Below are positions 40,629 to 64,000 of a stretch of 64,000 nt of DNA, one piece after another. Below the pieces are notes generated by a model. It worked only from the letters and a program-made list of their open reading frames with translations, searched no databases and was not told where the DNA came from. The first letter of the stretch is position 1; each line of letters begins with the position of its first letter. The stretch spans positions 7,931,001 through 7,995,000 of the forward strand of contig CM049402.1 in NCBI GenBank assembly GCA_026929865.2. The letters are read 5' to 3'. This DNA comes from Hyperoplus lanceolatus. Its lineage: Eukaryota; Chordata; Actinopteri; Uranoscopiformes; Ammodytidae. Made by a program: the position numbers and the translations under genes.

Positions 40629-40790
40629 CTGGTAACGTCGTCTTCTGAATCTATCGGTGTTTATTCCCCCTCGCAGTTTTGTCTGTTATTGTTTTGGTTT
40701 ATTTTAGACGGTAAGCTAAGTGCGGCCTGCAGTTTTGGATCCCCGGGCACCCTTTGCTAGGCCTCGGCCAATCAGCTTGCTTCCTGACAA
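40629..40790 (-). promoter_or_regulatory. znf711: znf711 non-coding first exon and promoter
   Basis: On the minus strand a good splice donor, ACCAG|GTAAAA, ends a presumptive untranslated exon at 40629. A matching acceptor lies upstream of the ATG (attttcag near 39327). CpG density rises across about 40480-40700. A CCAAT box (ggccaatcag, about 40767) stands about 140 bp upstream of the donor. The exact start site is not determined. Confidence 0.5.
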
Positions 40791-42310
40791 GCAGAGGGAG
40801 GGCGGGGGACAGACAATGCGTGGCCTCGTTTACCGCTGATCTCTTACTATTTGCGTCATGCATAAGAGAGCAGAGTTACATTAACACGGACATTCTTGAA
40901 TGGGAACATATTTACACACTGCTCTGTGACACAATGTTCAAACTTTATCACACCGAGAAATTTACATTTCTTAATGTGGCTAGCCTACAGACTGCTTCCA
41001 AATTTTGAAAGCGCAGATGAGGCCTGTAGGCCATTTTGTCACAAGGGGTGGGGAGCGTCGAGCACTCATTTTTGAAGCGTTTGCTCACACCCAGGAAATA
41101 TCCGGGATATTATGATGGCTATGCTGATGCTGCTAACACTGCTCAATTAGGTTCTGGGATGAAAATGCACTTCAATTTAGCATGCATGGATTGAAGTAGA
41201 CAATTAATAATGCAATTATAGTTTCAGGGTAGACTTTATTTTTCATTTGTATTACAGCTCCTAATTTTCAGAGGCACTCTGCATGAGGGTGCATAGCTAT
41301 GTAAGGCACATGGCCTTCGTGCATAAACATCTTGTCTTTAATACAGTGGTATCCAAAAGCAAACACTCATACCCCCTTTAGATATGCAGTAAAAATGCCT
41401 GGAAAAAACAGTACCTTCGATGAATCAAGATTACTTCCGGGATTAGAAAGAGTGTTGCAGCTGAAATGCACCTTGGCACAAACCATATTTTTCCTTGTTT
41501 TGTTTAAGTAAGGGCAGTGTGGTTTACAGGAGTTGCGTTGCTGTGTAATCAGAGAGCAAACTACACAAATACAACATACATGTAATGATAATTTCACAAT
41601 GATCCAATCAAACGTACGTCAGTTCACACAGGTCATTGTCAGACACATGGAAGAATTGTCATATTGCAGTTATAATAATGTAAAGGCTGTAGGGATAAGA
41701 TAACAAAACCAAGCATGCAATACTCAGCACCTTTATATAGTCACACACAAAAAAATAACAAACCAGCATTATCTTCATTTAAATCGTCTTCATATCAATT
41801 ACATCAACAGTACAGTTATACAACCCTTAATATTCCAGCAGTTTCTCACAATACCCATAGAAAAATAAGAAAAATTGACACAAACAAATCTTCTGGAAGC
41901 TCTGAGTTGGTCCATATCACAAGTGGAGTGTGCATGTGTGCCTTCCTGTCCGCCTACACATCCTCTATGTGTGGGTTGACAATGTTTCATGCGAGGGAAA
42001 GAGATGAATCCTGACTATGAATCTAGTGCAGCGGCCCAGAGCTCCAGTCTGAAATGGGGTGACCAAAGGTTGTACGACAGATTAGTGTACACGGTGTGCT
42101 GTGTTCTGTGTACTATAAGAGGTAACCGGGGGAGAGTTCAGGTGAGAGCTGCAGCAGTGAACATCCTTCATCTCCGGCTATAGACTCAGTAGCAGCCATC
42201 CTTCCAGGCATCTTCAGGGAATTTAGTCATGCCCATAGACCTGTCAATAAAAACAGGAAGTCTCTATTCACACGAGGCCAAGTAATATAGTCAGCTGCAG
42301 ATATGACTTG
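40791..42310. other. Intergenic upstream of znf711, nothing recognised
   Basis: No gene or clear element; short open frames lack coding character. Confidence 0.45.
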
Positions 42311-45300
42311 ACCCCAAAAAAATTCTAACCAAAGGTTTTTCAGTGGATTACAGTAGTATCAGATGTATTTAAAAACATACTAAAAGTCTACCAAAATCTG
42401 ACCACTAGAAAGGCCCCATTTTCAAAATGGCCGCCGTCAGGTCCTTAAAGTGACCATTACTCATTTAAGTCCAGCAGATAGGTGCAATATATGAAGGAAT
42501 TGTGGTTTTGATGATACACACATGAGCTTTGGCACACTGTTAGAGCATGCCCCAAGGAAAATGGTTGGCTAAAAGGCCATTGCCAATTTTTCCTATGGCA
42601 CCGTCGGCGGCCATTTTTAAAATGACCGCCGACGGTCGTTATTTTACATGTAGCTTAGTTTCTAGACCACCTAGGATCTTGGTTCTGGTGGCTAATCCTA
42701 CATTTTAAAGGATGAGGAAGACAGTGGCACTATTTAAAACATGCTGGGAACTACTAAAGTACATATACCTGGCAGTCAGGGAGCAAAATTATAGTAAAAC
42801 CATTGAATATTAGCGGAATATTACATATTTTCCTGAATTACAGAATTATTCCATGATTTGTTTATAGACCTCTTATGTTAACATGTCTATTCAAGAGCCC
42901 GACCAATACATTGGTTTTGCCTGTTTGAGCGGTGTAATTGCTATTGTAACCATGTAACCCACTCTGAGTAAACGACTTTTGGTTCCTAAAGAGCTTAGTG
43001 GTATAAACTGTAACCACAAAGTAAGTACTAGGAAAGGTAAGTTTCAAGCAGAAACTTTTACTCACATAAAGTTATATATAACACCCCAAATACATTTGCA
43101 TAAACAGGAATGGACTTGCCTGATGCAGTTACCTCTGCTCTCCCATGTGACCGTAGTGACATCTGTCATACTTTTCTGGTTCAGCGTATGGTGGAGTGGT
43201 GGTGCTAGAACTAGTACATATTCTCCTCAAGTAGCATAGTGCATTGAGGGACCATGGTCAAACTATTGAAGGTGGTGGATCCTAATGAGCCAGAAAGATC
43301 AGAGTGCCTTGCCAATGACCTGAAAAAAATGTGTTCGGTGTCAGGAAGACACACATTTTATGCCGAAATGTTCATCTAATTTTGCTTTGGCACAAACCCC
43401 TACTCAACAAACTTTGTAGACCTCTTTGCCCAAGAGGCCAAGTACCAAACTCTGTGTCTTCTCACTCTGTACAATAGAGTAAGATCCAAGAAAGCACAAA
43501 ATATAACATAGACAATGTTAACCATGGCATTGCATTCGCTGCACTTGTCTCCTATAATTAGGTGTGCATTGAGAATCCCCTTTAGCACCAATGTGCAGGG
43601 TAACCAACCTGGTGAATCTGTACTGTAACAGACTGGAATAACTAGAAATGCATGTGAAGGGGCCTGTTCACTCCTTACAAATAGAATACTGAGTTACATC
43701 CCAGACATAGATGCTCACAAGCAAGGTTGTGATGTTGCCCTTATGTGCAATTAGGATTTTCGTGCATTGGGGAAAGCATGTGAGCATGATGCTGACAATG
43801 AGGAGGATGCTAGGATGAATCAGAGCCAGTTTCACTCTCAACACTACTTTCCATGGTGTTGTATGGCACACACATCATGTACAACAGGTTGGTACGCCAG
43901 AGGGAGATTTCCAACACATGTTGGTCTTCCATCAGGCACAGCCAAGACCGGGAGACACCATAGCCCATATACCTGGGCATCATGATCCAATTCGAAGACC
44001 CACAAACGAGCCCTTGTGGACATCCTTTTTGACCTGGTACTGTGTGCATTTCATATGATCCGGTGCTAGACATCTCTACAGAACTTGTGAATGTGGAGCT
44101 TGCCAGCAATTCAAGGTGAAGATCACTTACTTGTGATGTTTGTGGGATTTGACATTGAGATGTCAGCACTAAAGGTAATTGGCGCCCCTTTTGAGGATAG
44201 TGGGGGGACAGAAGCACATGTACAAGCTGGAGTTGCTACTGCTGGGACAATAGATCCCTTTCTGAAAGTCTCCAAAGTGACACGTACCTGACATGCTCAT
44301 CAGGTCACAGCCAGCCTCCTATATCTTCTCCTGCAGAAGAACTACACTCAATGACCTGGAGGAGAGAAACAATCACACATCCCTAGACAGGTGCACTGAA
44401 AGAGCTGCGTCATGTCCCAAGTTTCACTTCTGATCCATCACACTGCAGCTGGAAATAGTTGATGAATGATCTCTTCTTCTTAGCCAATGCCATTGACTAG
44501 GCCCACAAGCCTCAACCCTGCAGCAATGCTAGCAAGAGAGGGAAGGGAGTTAGTAAATGAGATGAGCCATCCTGTTCCATTCTTGAAAACTGGCCAAAGT
44601 TTTGCACTGAACTGTTAAATTCCTTGCAACTGGTGTGACAGCACTCAACACTAAACACCCTACTGCACGTGGGAGATGATGAGAAGGACACCTTGGTATA
44701 CCCTTATACCAAGGTGTCAATAAGCACAGTTGAAATGGATGTGCCATTACTGGCAGCAGCCAAATCCCTTAACATAATTGAGTTATGTGTTCTGGGAATT
44801 TAGATGCTCATGAGATGGTGAGGGCACTAGGTCCAGATCAATGTGTAGCCTGACCAGTGTTCAAAGCATTCACTGGTTGTGACACCGTCATCTTTTGGTG
44901 GCAGGGACTAGAAGACAGGGTGGGATACATGGAGGAGCTTTGATGACATCAAGAGACATTTCTGTGTCTTGGCTGACTCCATAGACAACTGGATGGCGCC
45001 TCTAGAGTGATGTGTGTTATTGCTGTATGACTGCACTAGCAGCCAGGAATCAGTTAATCAGGCGCACAATCAGCTCTTCACCCAGAAAGGTACAATCATT
45101 AAGGGACCCCCCCAACAAAAGCAGCACTGATGCAACACAGAAGGGGGCTGCCATACCAAGCTGGCCAATGCTTGGGACAGATGATGCTTGCAGCCCCTCA
45201 ACTCATGTCATCAGGTGAATGGGGGTGGAAGTGGAAGGCCACAGGTGGATGGAAAGTTCACTGGGCTGCACTACCAGGATCGATCAAGGCCTGTTGTAAA

Positions 45301-46133
45301 CTCCTCTGCTGTGGATGCAAAAGGGATGCAGTGGACAGTGCAATGCCCTCTGCCACTGTCGTGGGCTGTTTTTTGTGTTAATTATTGTATAGTTATTGAA
45401 TTCCCTGAATGCCAGATATATGTTTGCAGGTAGTTAGTAGCATGTTGTCAATAGTACCTCTGCATTTCTCATTCCTGTAAAAGTCGGATTAGGTAAATTT
45501 TTTATTTTCAATTGATGTTTATGCAAATGTATTTAGGGTGTTTCATACAACTTCATGTGAGTAAAAGTTACTGCTGGCAATTTACCTTGCCTGGTACTGG
45601 AAAATATGTAGAATTCTGCTAATATTCAATGGTTTTGCCTTAATTCTGTTCCCTGAATGCCAGGTATATGTACTTAAGTAGTTTCCAGCATGTTTTAAAT
45701 AGCGCCACTGTCTTCCTCATCCTTGAAAATGTAGGATTAGCCACCAGAACCAAGATCCTAGGTGGTCTAGAACCCAAGCTACATATAAAATAATGTCGGC
45801 GGCCATTTTTAAAATGGTGCCATAGGAAAAATTGGCGATGGCCCTTTAGCCAAAAGCAATATCAAAGGTCAATATTATCTTCCACCATCTTCTGAATTGC
45901 TGATAATTGTGAATTTAGTTTTTTGGGTTTAGTATAATTCCACTTTTATACTCAAAAACATCTATAGAGGATGCATTGTGTATTACCTTACCTCTTACTG
46001 CCCATCTTGGATGCCATCTTGAAAATTATCCCTTTCTAGTGGTCAAATTTTGGTAGACTTTTAGTATGTTGTTAAGGACACCTAGTACTACATAAAACAG
46101 CTGAAAAACCTTTTGTTAGAATTTTTTTAGGGT
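42311..46133 (+). mobile_element. Decayed 3.8-kb DNA transposon with ~500-bp inverted arms
   Basis: The ends read CCCAAAAAAATTCTAACC (42313 on) and GTTAGAATTTTTTTAGGG (to 46132). The arms 42311-42840 and 45590-46133 are diverged inverted copies (ccacctaggatcttggttct at 42669 against agaaccaagatcctaggtgg at 45748; both contain gcggccatttttaaaatg). The 2.7-kb interior is a plus-strand pseudogene with many breaks. Readable pieces are KAFTGCDTV then, in another frame, TGWDTWRSFDD (about 44860-44950), YDCTSSQES (about 45027), and EWGWKWKATGGWKVHWAALP ending KLLCCGCK (45217-45330). I recall these motifs from a large uncharacterised protein repeated across fish genomes. Superfamily not assigned. Confidence 0.65.
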
Positions 46134-46910
46134 TAGGTGTTTTTTTTTCCATATATGCAGCCGCCTAATAACACATTATAATAATCCAAAATGGCATAAG
46201 AACAAATAAATAAAAAGGGCACATTCCTCAATATCCTGACAATGATAAATAAATAGCTTTCTATAAGTAGTATAAGGGTCACGGGAGGGAGGGAAAAAAT
46301 TAGGACTTTTTTTTCAGTATGCTTTTCGAAGACAAAGTTTAAATGTTTAAAATTAAGTGGGAATACATTTTTGTGTATAAAGAAATACAATGTCACAAAT
46401 AAAGTTGACAGGTAAAGACGTCGGTAAAGTTGGAATTATGATGGATTGGAATTTCCTGTGTCAAGTTAAACGCTATGAAAACACAAACGATGCAACTGTA
46501 CTATCATCATAAGGCGGAAAATGGACTACACAACCTAATTTGTACCAAAAGTTGACGTCCCATGAACTAAACTAACCATATACTGCTCTCTGTGCTGCAG
46601 GCTGTAAGCGCAGGGGGCGTCTAATACACTGAAGAGAAAAATATTCAATAACTTCATCACTCTTATACAGTGCAGTGCAGTTATTAGTCAAGCTTAGAAG
46701 ACTTCTGGTTTCAGTAAAAATGAGGTTGTAGCAAAGATGCATCATTTGTGTTTAAATAAAGTTTTGCTTCCAGCTTTACTGTAGTCTTGAACTGTATAGT
46801 TGCATCTCAAAATTGTATTTACTTTACTCTCAAAGTGCATAATAAAAATAAAAGATCCTAATTTTGTTTCTCTCCCATGGTCCTAACTCTCAATATTTCC
46901 TTATAAGTGC
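46134..46910. other. slain1 3' flank, probable 3' UTR
   Basis: AT-rich sequence immediately downstream of the slain1 stop codon; most likely 3' untranslated. No clear minus-strand AATAAA was seen, so the end is undefined. Confidence 0.4.
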
Positions 46911-58778
<11,868 letters not shown>

Positions 58779-59079
58779 GCTCCTATGCTATGGGGGGAAC
58801 AAATTAACGTTTATTTACATGATGATAATATCAGCACAGCAGGTTTATATTACACGCACGAGCCCATGCTTTATACAGGATACATGCACGCTCACGTTAT
58901 GTTGCTGAATTCACCAATAAGCAGTGAAATGAATGGGCACTGTTTGCCGGCAATACAACAGAACCTCAACACCTTGTAACTAAAAACAAATACAAATGTT
59001 GACAGTAAAAAATGTCCCCTATCAATTACAACATATATAGAAAGCGTTTCGTCGTAGTCACGTGCAGTAGTAACACTTG

Positions 59080-59690
59080 TATTAACGCGCCACTGGTGCA
59101 TTAACAAATGTTAGCCGATTTTCAGCTCACAATGTGGTGTGTTTACATGACGCCAAGCAATCATTTCTCGTCGTAACCTAACGTATCTCGGCAACCTGCA
59201 AATAACGCCGTTTCAATGGCGCTGTGAACCTGAAGCAGCTGCATGGTAGTATATCCATTCATACATGTACATTTGAACACTATTATGTTTGTTAAGGTTA
59301 GCTCAATAGCTCGGCTAGCGTGCTATCCTCAAAAACAAGCGTACCGGTGAGTGAGCCGTGTTGTCCCAGTTGTCCCCGCGAGCTGATGACTGAGGTCGCC
59401 CGCCACTCAAGAGCTCAAACTCCTCTGGGAACCAACGACTGCATGAATGAAGCGACTAATTACCACCCCTCGAAACGGTCCTAAGCTTGATAAATGATTG
59501 TCAATGCACCGGGAAACTTCTCAGCCTGCTAGTCCATGTCCTCTGGTTGTCGCCAGGGCATCACCGATATAGCGTTCATCACATTGCTCACTGCTAACTA
59601 GCTTGTTGATGGACTTTAGTTAGCCCTGCTGTGAACACAAACGTATCCCCGAGTAGACCTGCAGCAGCGCTCGCACCGCCCACTACGGGG
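59080..59690 (-). promoter_or_regulatory. slain1: slain1 promoter / CpG-rich region
   Basis: CpG-rich sequence upstream of the slain1 first coding exon, beginning about 300 bp before its acceptor at 58787. The untranslated first exon and start site should lie here. No TATA box is evident, and the exact donor was not resolved. Confidence 0.45.
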
Positions 59691-59910
59691 TTTCCCTGTT
59701 ATTTGGCGCCACCTATTGTATAGATATGACACTGCAGTACGTGTATAATTTTGTAATCTATATTATGGACATTGGAGGTCGCTGTTAACATAAATGTAGT
59801 AGTCACTATTGCACTATTTGAAGTCCAATAGTGCATGTTTGCAATGATTGATGACAGTGGTTTGCCAATTTTAAGATGATAGACTGCCATTGAGAAGTAG
59901 ACTATTAATA

Positions 59911-59936
59911 GAAAGAAAGAAAGAAAGAAAGAAAGA
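59911..59936. repeat. (AAAG)n microsatellite
   Basis: Six to seven GAAA units. Confidence 0.9.
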
Positions 59937-60481
59937 GTCCTTGATTTACTTTTTCACATTTAGGCCTAATGTTTCAATGCTCTTTCTTAATTTGCACCAT
60001 TGTACACACATAGAAAAGGAATTATCTGAAAATATTGGCAAAAACAGAAAAAGGGAAAGGAAAGTAAATTACAAAATATTTTGTGTCAAAATGTCAACTG
60101 TTAATGTCCTCAGTTCCCAAAGGCTTACTCAGTGTTGGTAAAAGAAAGGGTTGCAATTTTCCAATTGTAAATTTGTGTATATTTACAAAAACAATAAAGT
60201 TTATGATTTTAAATAAATAGATATGATGTATTTGTACCGTTATTTTTTTTAAATACATGCACAAAAGGATTAAGAAATGATCACATTCTGTTTTATTCAC
60301 ATTTTACATATGTCTAAACTTTTTCAAAATTGGGGTTGCATTCTCAATTTCATCATCTTCTAATCCCATCTTAAATATCTCTTTGTACATATACAGTAAC
60401 ACTCACACATGCACTCCACACAACTGGTTGGATCCACAAGCATTGCACACTCCTTGCTTCCAGACGTAATAAAACCAAATA

Positions 60482-60559
<78 letters not shown>
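60482..60559. repeat. (CA)n microsatellite
   Basis: About 39 CA units with one AA interruption near the left. Confidence 0.97.
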
Positions 60560-60560
<1 letters not shown>

Positions 60561-62690
60561 GCCTTTCAACACATAATATGACAATGTACTAGGATTTCCT
60601 GCCCGTTTCAGTTTATGTCCTGTTTTTTGCCGTTTGAAATGTGAACACACGTACTGTCATGTCCCTCACACAATATCATGTCTTTCACTTGTTTTGTCCT
60701 GTGCCGCATCACTTAAATATAGATAGAAGTAGAAAATGCAGGATAGTGAGACTGCAAAAGAAAAACTGTTAAAGTTATTTTCAATTTATGTTTAGTAGTA
60801 GTACATTATAGTTTCAGCAGTGAGCATTTCCCAAAAGGCAGTTTGGTCAATTGTGTCTATTTAAAGTGTTTATTTATTTTTTGCCGGGGAACATGCTCTT
60901 AAGGAAGTAGCGAGGGCACTAAAAGTTCCTGTATAACTTGTTTTGGGAGAGACAATGATCACGTTCACTTTTCACAATGTTGACCCAGGGGGTTGCAATA
61001 TGCATACAAGAAAGCAGGCAAAACAGGACATGACAATGGTTTGGTTGGTCAGTATGGGGCTCCTGGATGACTTTAAGGACATGCCTTTGTAAAGACCTTT
61101 CATATTGTTTAGCAATGTCTTATTGTTCTGTCTCATCTTGCACCACAATCTCTTCCTGCCATCTAGTCTGTTGTCAGTGTGCCCAGTCAAGCCTGATCCT
61201 GAAAGCTCCTCGTGAAAGACCCCAACATGCATACCAATTCTTACTGCAGATTGATGAAAACAATCCTCCAATTATCTTGACAACTCATTTGTTTTGTCAT
61301 GATCTCTGAGTGACATGCTTCCTTTACTGCAAAGGACGACCTCTCCATAACTCCATCATTTGAGTAACTGAATTTGAAGCCAAGCAAATGGGATGGCATT
61401 GAGTACTTCTTTGCCCTCAAGCACTTGCATGCTGCTGCAGGTGCATGTTTCAACAGGCCCGTAGTGGAAAAACCCAGCCTACTCCTCAAGAAATCCACGG
61501 GTATAGTGTGGGGAAGAAAAAGAAATACTTGGCTCCACTGATCCATGTGATGCAGCCGTCCTTCCTCAATATGGGCTTTCCAAAGTGCATTCAATCCGCA
61601 GAGACAATACTCATGTCAACATGTTGCTATACGTTTAACAAGATGCATTGCACAGAACGTGTAAATGTGACACCCCTTGCTTTGGGAAACCTAAGTTTTC
61701 TGACAAATATAAAAAATGTCATGTTGGCATTGTGGAATGTGCACCAGCTGCAGCCGATCCAGCACTCCCCTTGTCTGTAGGATTGGGCAAGTTGTAACTC
61801 GACTCGAAGGAGGTGTGTACTGGGTGAGTAAGATTCACTCAACACTTTGTAAATGAAGTCATATATATTTTGCTCATGAGCCAAATTGATCATGCATGGA
61901 CACAAACAGGGATCAATGTTGGCCTAATATTACTAATAATACTCAAGATAAGAAACTTGGATGTCAAAATAGATTTGAATTTAAGGCTTTGTTTTACTCA
62001 GCCGAACATTATCAAGTATCAGGAAAGGGAGTGTCAAGAAACTAAACACACTTTGGTGCCATTATTAACAATAAGCTTACCTTTGCTTATTACAAAAAGG
62101 GTCTGCAACTTAAACCTACATTATAATACTGCATCTCTATATCTGTTCATATTGTTCATAATATATCCTGCATATGTTTACAATGCTAAAACAAATTTCA
62201 TTGCTAACAGCTGGCGTTCTTATAATTGGTGAGCATTTAACTTCACTGTTATTACTTACCCATTTATTTTGTTGTTTTCCAGCTGTTAAGTCATATCGTG
62301 CACACTGGAGCACATTTGTGTCCCCTTGAGCACTATAGGGGGCTGCTAGAAAGCTTGTGAAGGTGGTTTTCTAGTTTTATAGGTAGGCTAGCCTAGGCAT
62401 ATGGTTTCATATTTCAGGCATAGTACGGAAAATGTGATTGTAGAGCTGCACTAAACATTCTGCTAGCGCTTGAAGCTCTGACAATAAGCTATTCTAATAA
62501 CTGCCCTGAGGTATGGGGAGGAAAAATACGTTGCAGTAACTGAGCTTAAAAATGTACCTGTCCTGTTTAATATTTGTTTGCCACTCATGGTTGACACTTA
62601 CTTTGACCATGTTCAGTTTGCATGATACACAATCTTTACATTTTAATACAATCTACAAATGAAACCCAAGCAAAACATCTTTTTAACACG
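60560..62690. other. Intergenic, unassigned open frames only
   Basis: No gene recognised. Overlapping minus-strand frames at 60972-61594 (including SHLLGFKFSYSNDGVMERSS) look slightly more ordered than the background and could be relics of an unidentified element, but no family match or splice structure was found. Confidence 0.4.
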
Positions 62691-63132
62691 TCCATTTTTT
62701 TATTAAAGCAAAAATATCCTCTTTTGTGTTATTTGGTAGAACATGTGCAGAATAACATTTACAGGCATTCTCGTGGTATAATTAACAAAGCAATACGTTT
62801 GATCAATATTCCATTAATACAATTATATACTATAAGCTTTTTTTTTGTAAACCGAGACCCTGTCAAATCATTATCTTGCGCCCCCCTCTTTTTTAAAAAA
62901 CAACGTTGGAAAAGCACAATAAAGCACATCCATTGCATGAATTTACTTGGGATTACAGATAGATCTTTCCACATATCTTTTTACACCCAACCACCATTTT
63001 CTAATGAAAGACAGCGGCGAGGGGGAAACAGAGGCAGAGGTCCAGGTGATGAGTAGGAGGATGATTGGATGAAGAGCAGGGTCACAGGGCAAGGCCGAAG
63101 GAAGGGAATCCCGACAGGCGCATTTCAGTTAT

Positions 63133-63172
63133 TTATTCTCCTTTGCTTGCTTCTTCTCCTCGTCGATTTCTG
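63133..63172 (-). CDS. Possible terminal exon of a minus-strand gene entering from the right
   Basis: On the minus strand, gatcaccacacag at 63173-63185 is a plausible acceptor, followed by an in-frame highly charged end, EIDEEKKQAKENK then TAA. The leading residue depends on the previous exon. A minus-strand AATAAA-type signal (tttatt) near 62700 would give a 3' UTR of roughly 430 bases. The polypyrimidine tract is weak and the exon is tiny, so this is tentative. Family not recognised. Confidence 0.3.
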
Positions 63173-63185
63173 TGTGGTGATCAAG

Positions 63186-64000
63186 AATTAGGAATTGTGT
63201 TAAGGCATTATTTGTAAACATAACACTCCTATATTCATCCATTTTAAAACCCAAGCTTTGATGTAAACAGCACAGAACAAGTATAGGCAAGTAAGATTGA
63301 AATATTTGACTATACATTAGCCGAGGTGTCAAGATGGTTCTACGTTTCGCCAAAATGACCATGTGTGTTCTTTTGACTGGATTTGGAATATTTTAAGAAG
63401 CACTCATAGCAACTCCAGCACTGCACTTCCTCAAATTGGGGAATCTTGCAAAAGACACACAATCAAGGGCCAAAAAACCAAAGCGTTAGAAGACATAAAA
63501 TAGAGATATCTCAAATGTTAGTGTCTAGTAATGGGTCAAGTTCCAAAGAAAGAACACCACTGGATCCTCAAGGTCCCATAATGCAATTTAATAGCGTCAT
63601 TTATTAGATAGACGGCAGCCAGACCTTCACACTCCACGCACCCAGGCTTTTTTTATCCGATAGTAGTCTGATCCGATAACCCCCTGATAACTTCACTTTG
63701 AAAGGCTTCAGGATTTAGACAGCTCCTTTCTGATAACAATCATTGTCACAGGCTGTCACTGTGATCCCAATGAAAAGTTTGACTTAACTTCTTAAAATCT
63801 ATCAAGCCTCCCCCTTTAATTCAATGTCTAACTGTGATTCCTGCTGCAATGCACAAAGTGTATCCGAAATGTCTAACGGCTTCTCAGGTAGCTGGGTGTG
63901 TACGTGCAGTTAATCAGTAATGCCATGTTTGCAGTTGCCTTTCATAGTGAAAGACAGGGAGGAGTCCCAACTAGTGCAGAAGGTGGAGCAGGAGGAAAAA
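63186..64000. other. Window end, nothing recognised
   Basis: No gene or repeat could be supported; if the exon at 63133 is real this would be its upstream intron. Confidence 0.4.

Noticed and set aside
60972-61594. Overlapping minus-strand frames of 99 and 117 codons
   Set aside because: In different phases, no recognisable domain, no inverted termini or splice signals around them; kept only as unassigned.
62622-63056. 144-codon plus-strand frame
   Set aside because: AT-rich, no family likeness, and it lies where a minus-strand 3' UTR would be expected.

Overview
This is a stretch of a teleost fish nuclear genome, probably a ray-finned fish with a medium-sized genome. The evidence is intron-bearing vertebrate genes split by GT-AG introns, very long (CA)n, (TA)n and (TC)n microsatellites, fish-type LINE fragments, and many small TTAA-flanked inverted-repeat transposons. 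No prokaryotic features, rRNA, tRNA or CRISPR were seen. The species cannot be named from the sequence.

Four protein-coding loci can be supported, all on the minus strand. (1) 1123-1712 is the terminal exon of an unrecognised gene with a proline-rich, acidic C-terminus; its other exons were not found. (2) kctd12 (23120-23977) is an intact single-exon gene for a GABA-B receptor auxiliary subunit. A 42-residue membrane-peptide ORF with coding-like codon use lies just upstream (24511-24639), in its promoter/5' leader. (3) znf711 (coding 39303-35082, six coding exons, 872 residues) is an X-linked ZFX-type zinc-finger activator in mammals. Here it carries an expanded Leu/Glu/Val repeat and two histidine tracts. 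(4) slain1 (coding 58778-46911, seven coding exons, 607 residues) encodes a microtubule plus-end protein. A possible short terminal exon of a fifth minus-strand gene sits at 63133-63172. The order kctd12 - znf711 - slain1 mixes genes that in human lie on 13q22 (KCTD12, SLAIN1) and Xq21 (ZNF711).

The rest is mostly transposon-derived. From 0 to 23 kb lie TTAA-flanked foldback elements, an outer 3.6-kb element (7217-10812) holding a 1.68-kb hAT-like element with a perfect 8-bp target duplication, a Harbinger-like element with TAA duplications (12745-13749), and three LINE tails. From 27.6 to 30.7 kb is a transposon with perfect 30-bp ends into which a LINE has inserted. From 42.3 to 46.1 kb is a decayed DNA transposon with roughly 500-bp inverted arms and a broken protein. 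The znf711 and slain1 introns carry further copies of the same small elements.

The observations most worth following are the upstream micropeptide ORF at kctd12, the 22-bp hAT-like palindrome with perfect 8-bp duplications in the same promoter, the znf711 acidic-domain expansion with a GC-AG intron, and the several TTAA-flanked families that share the terminus TTAAAG.
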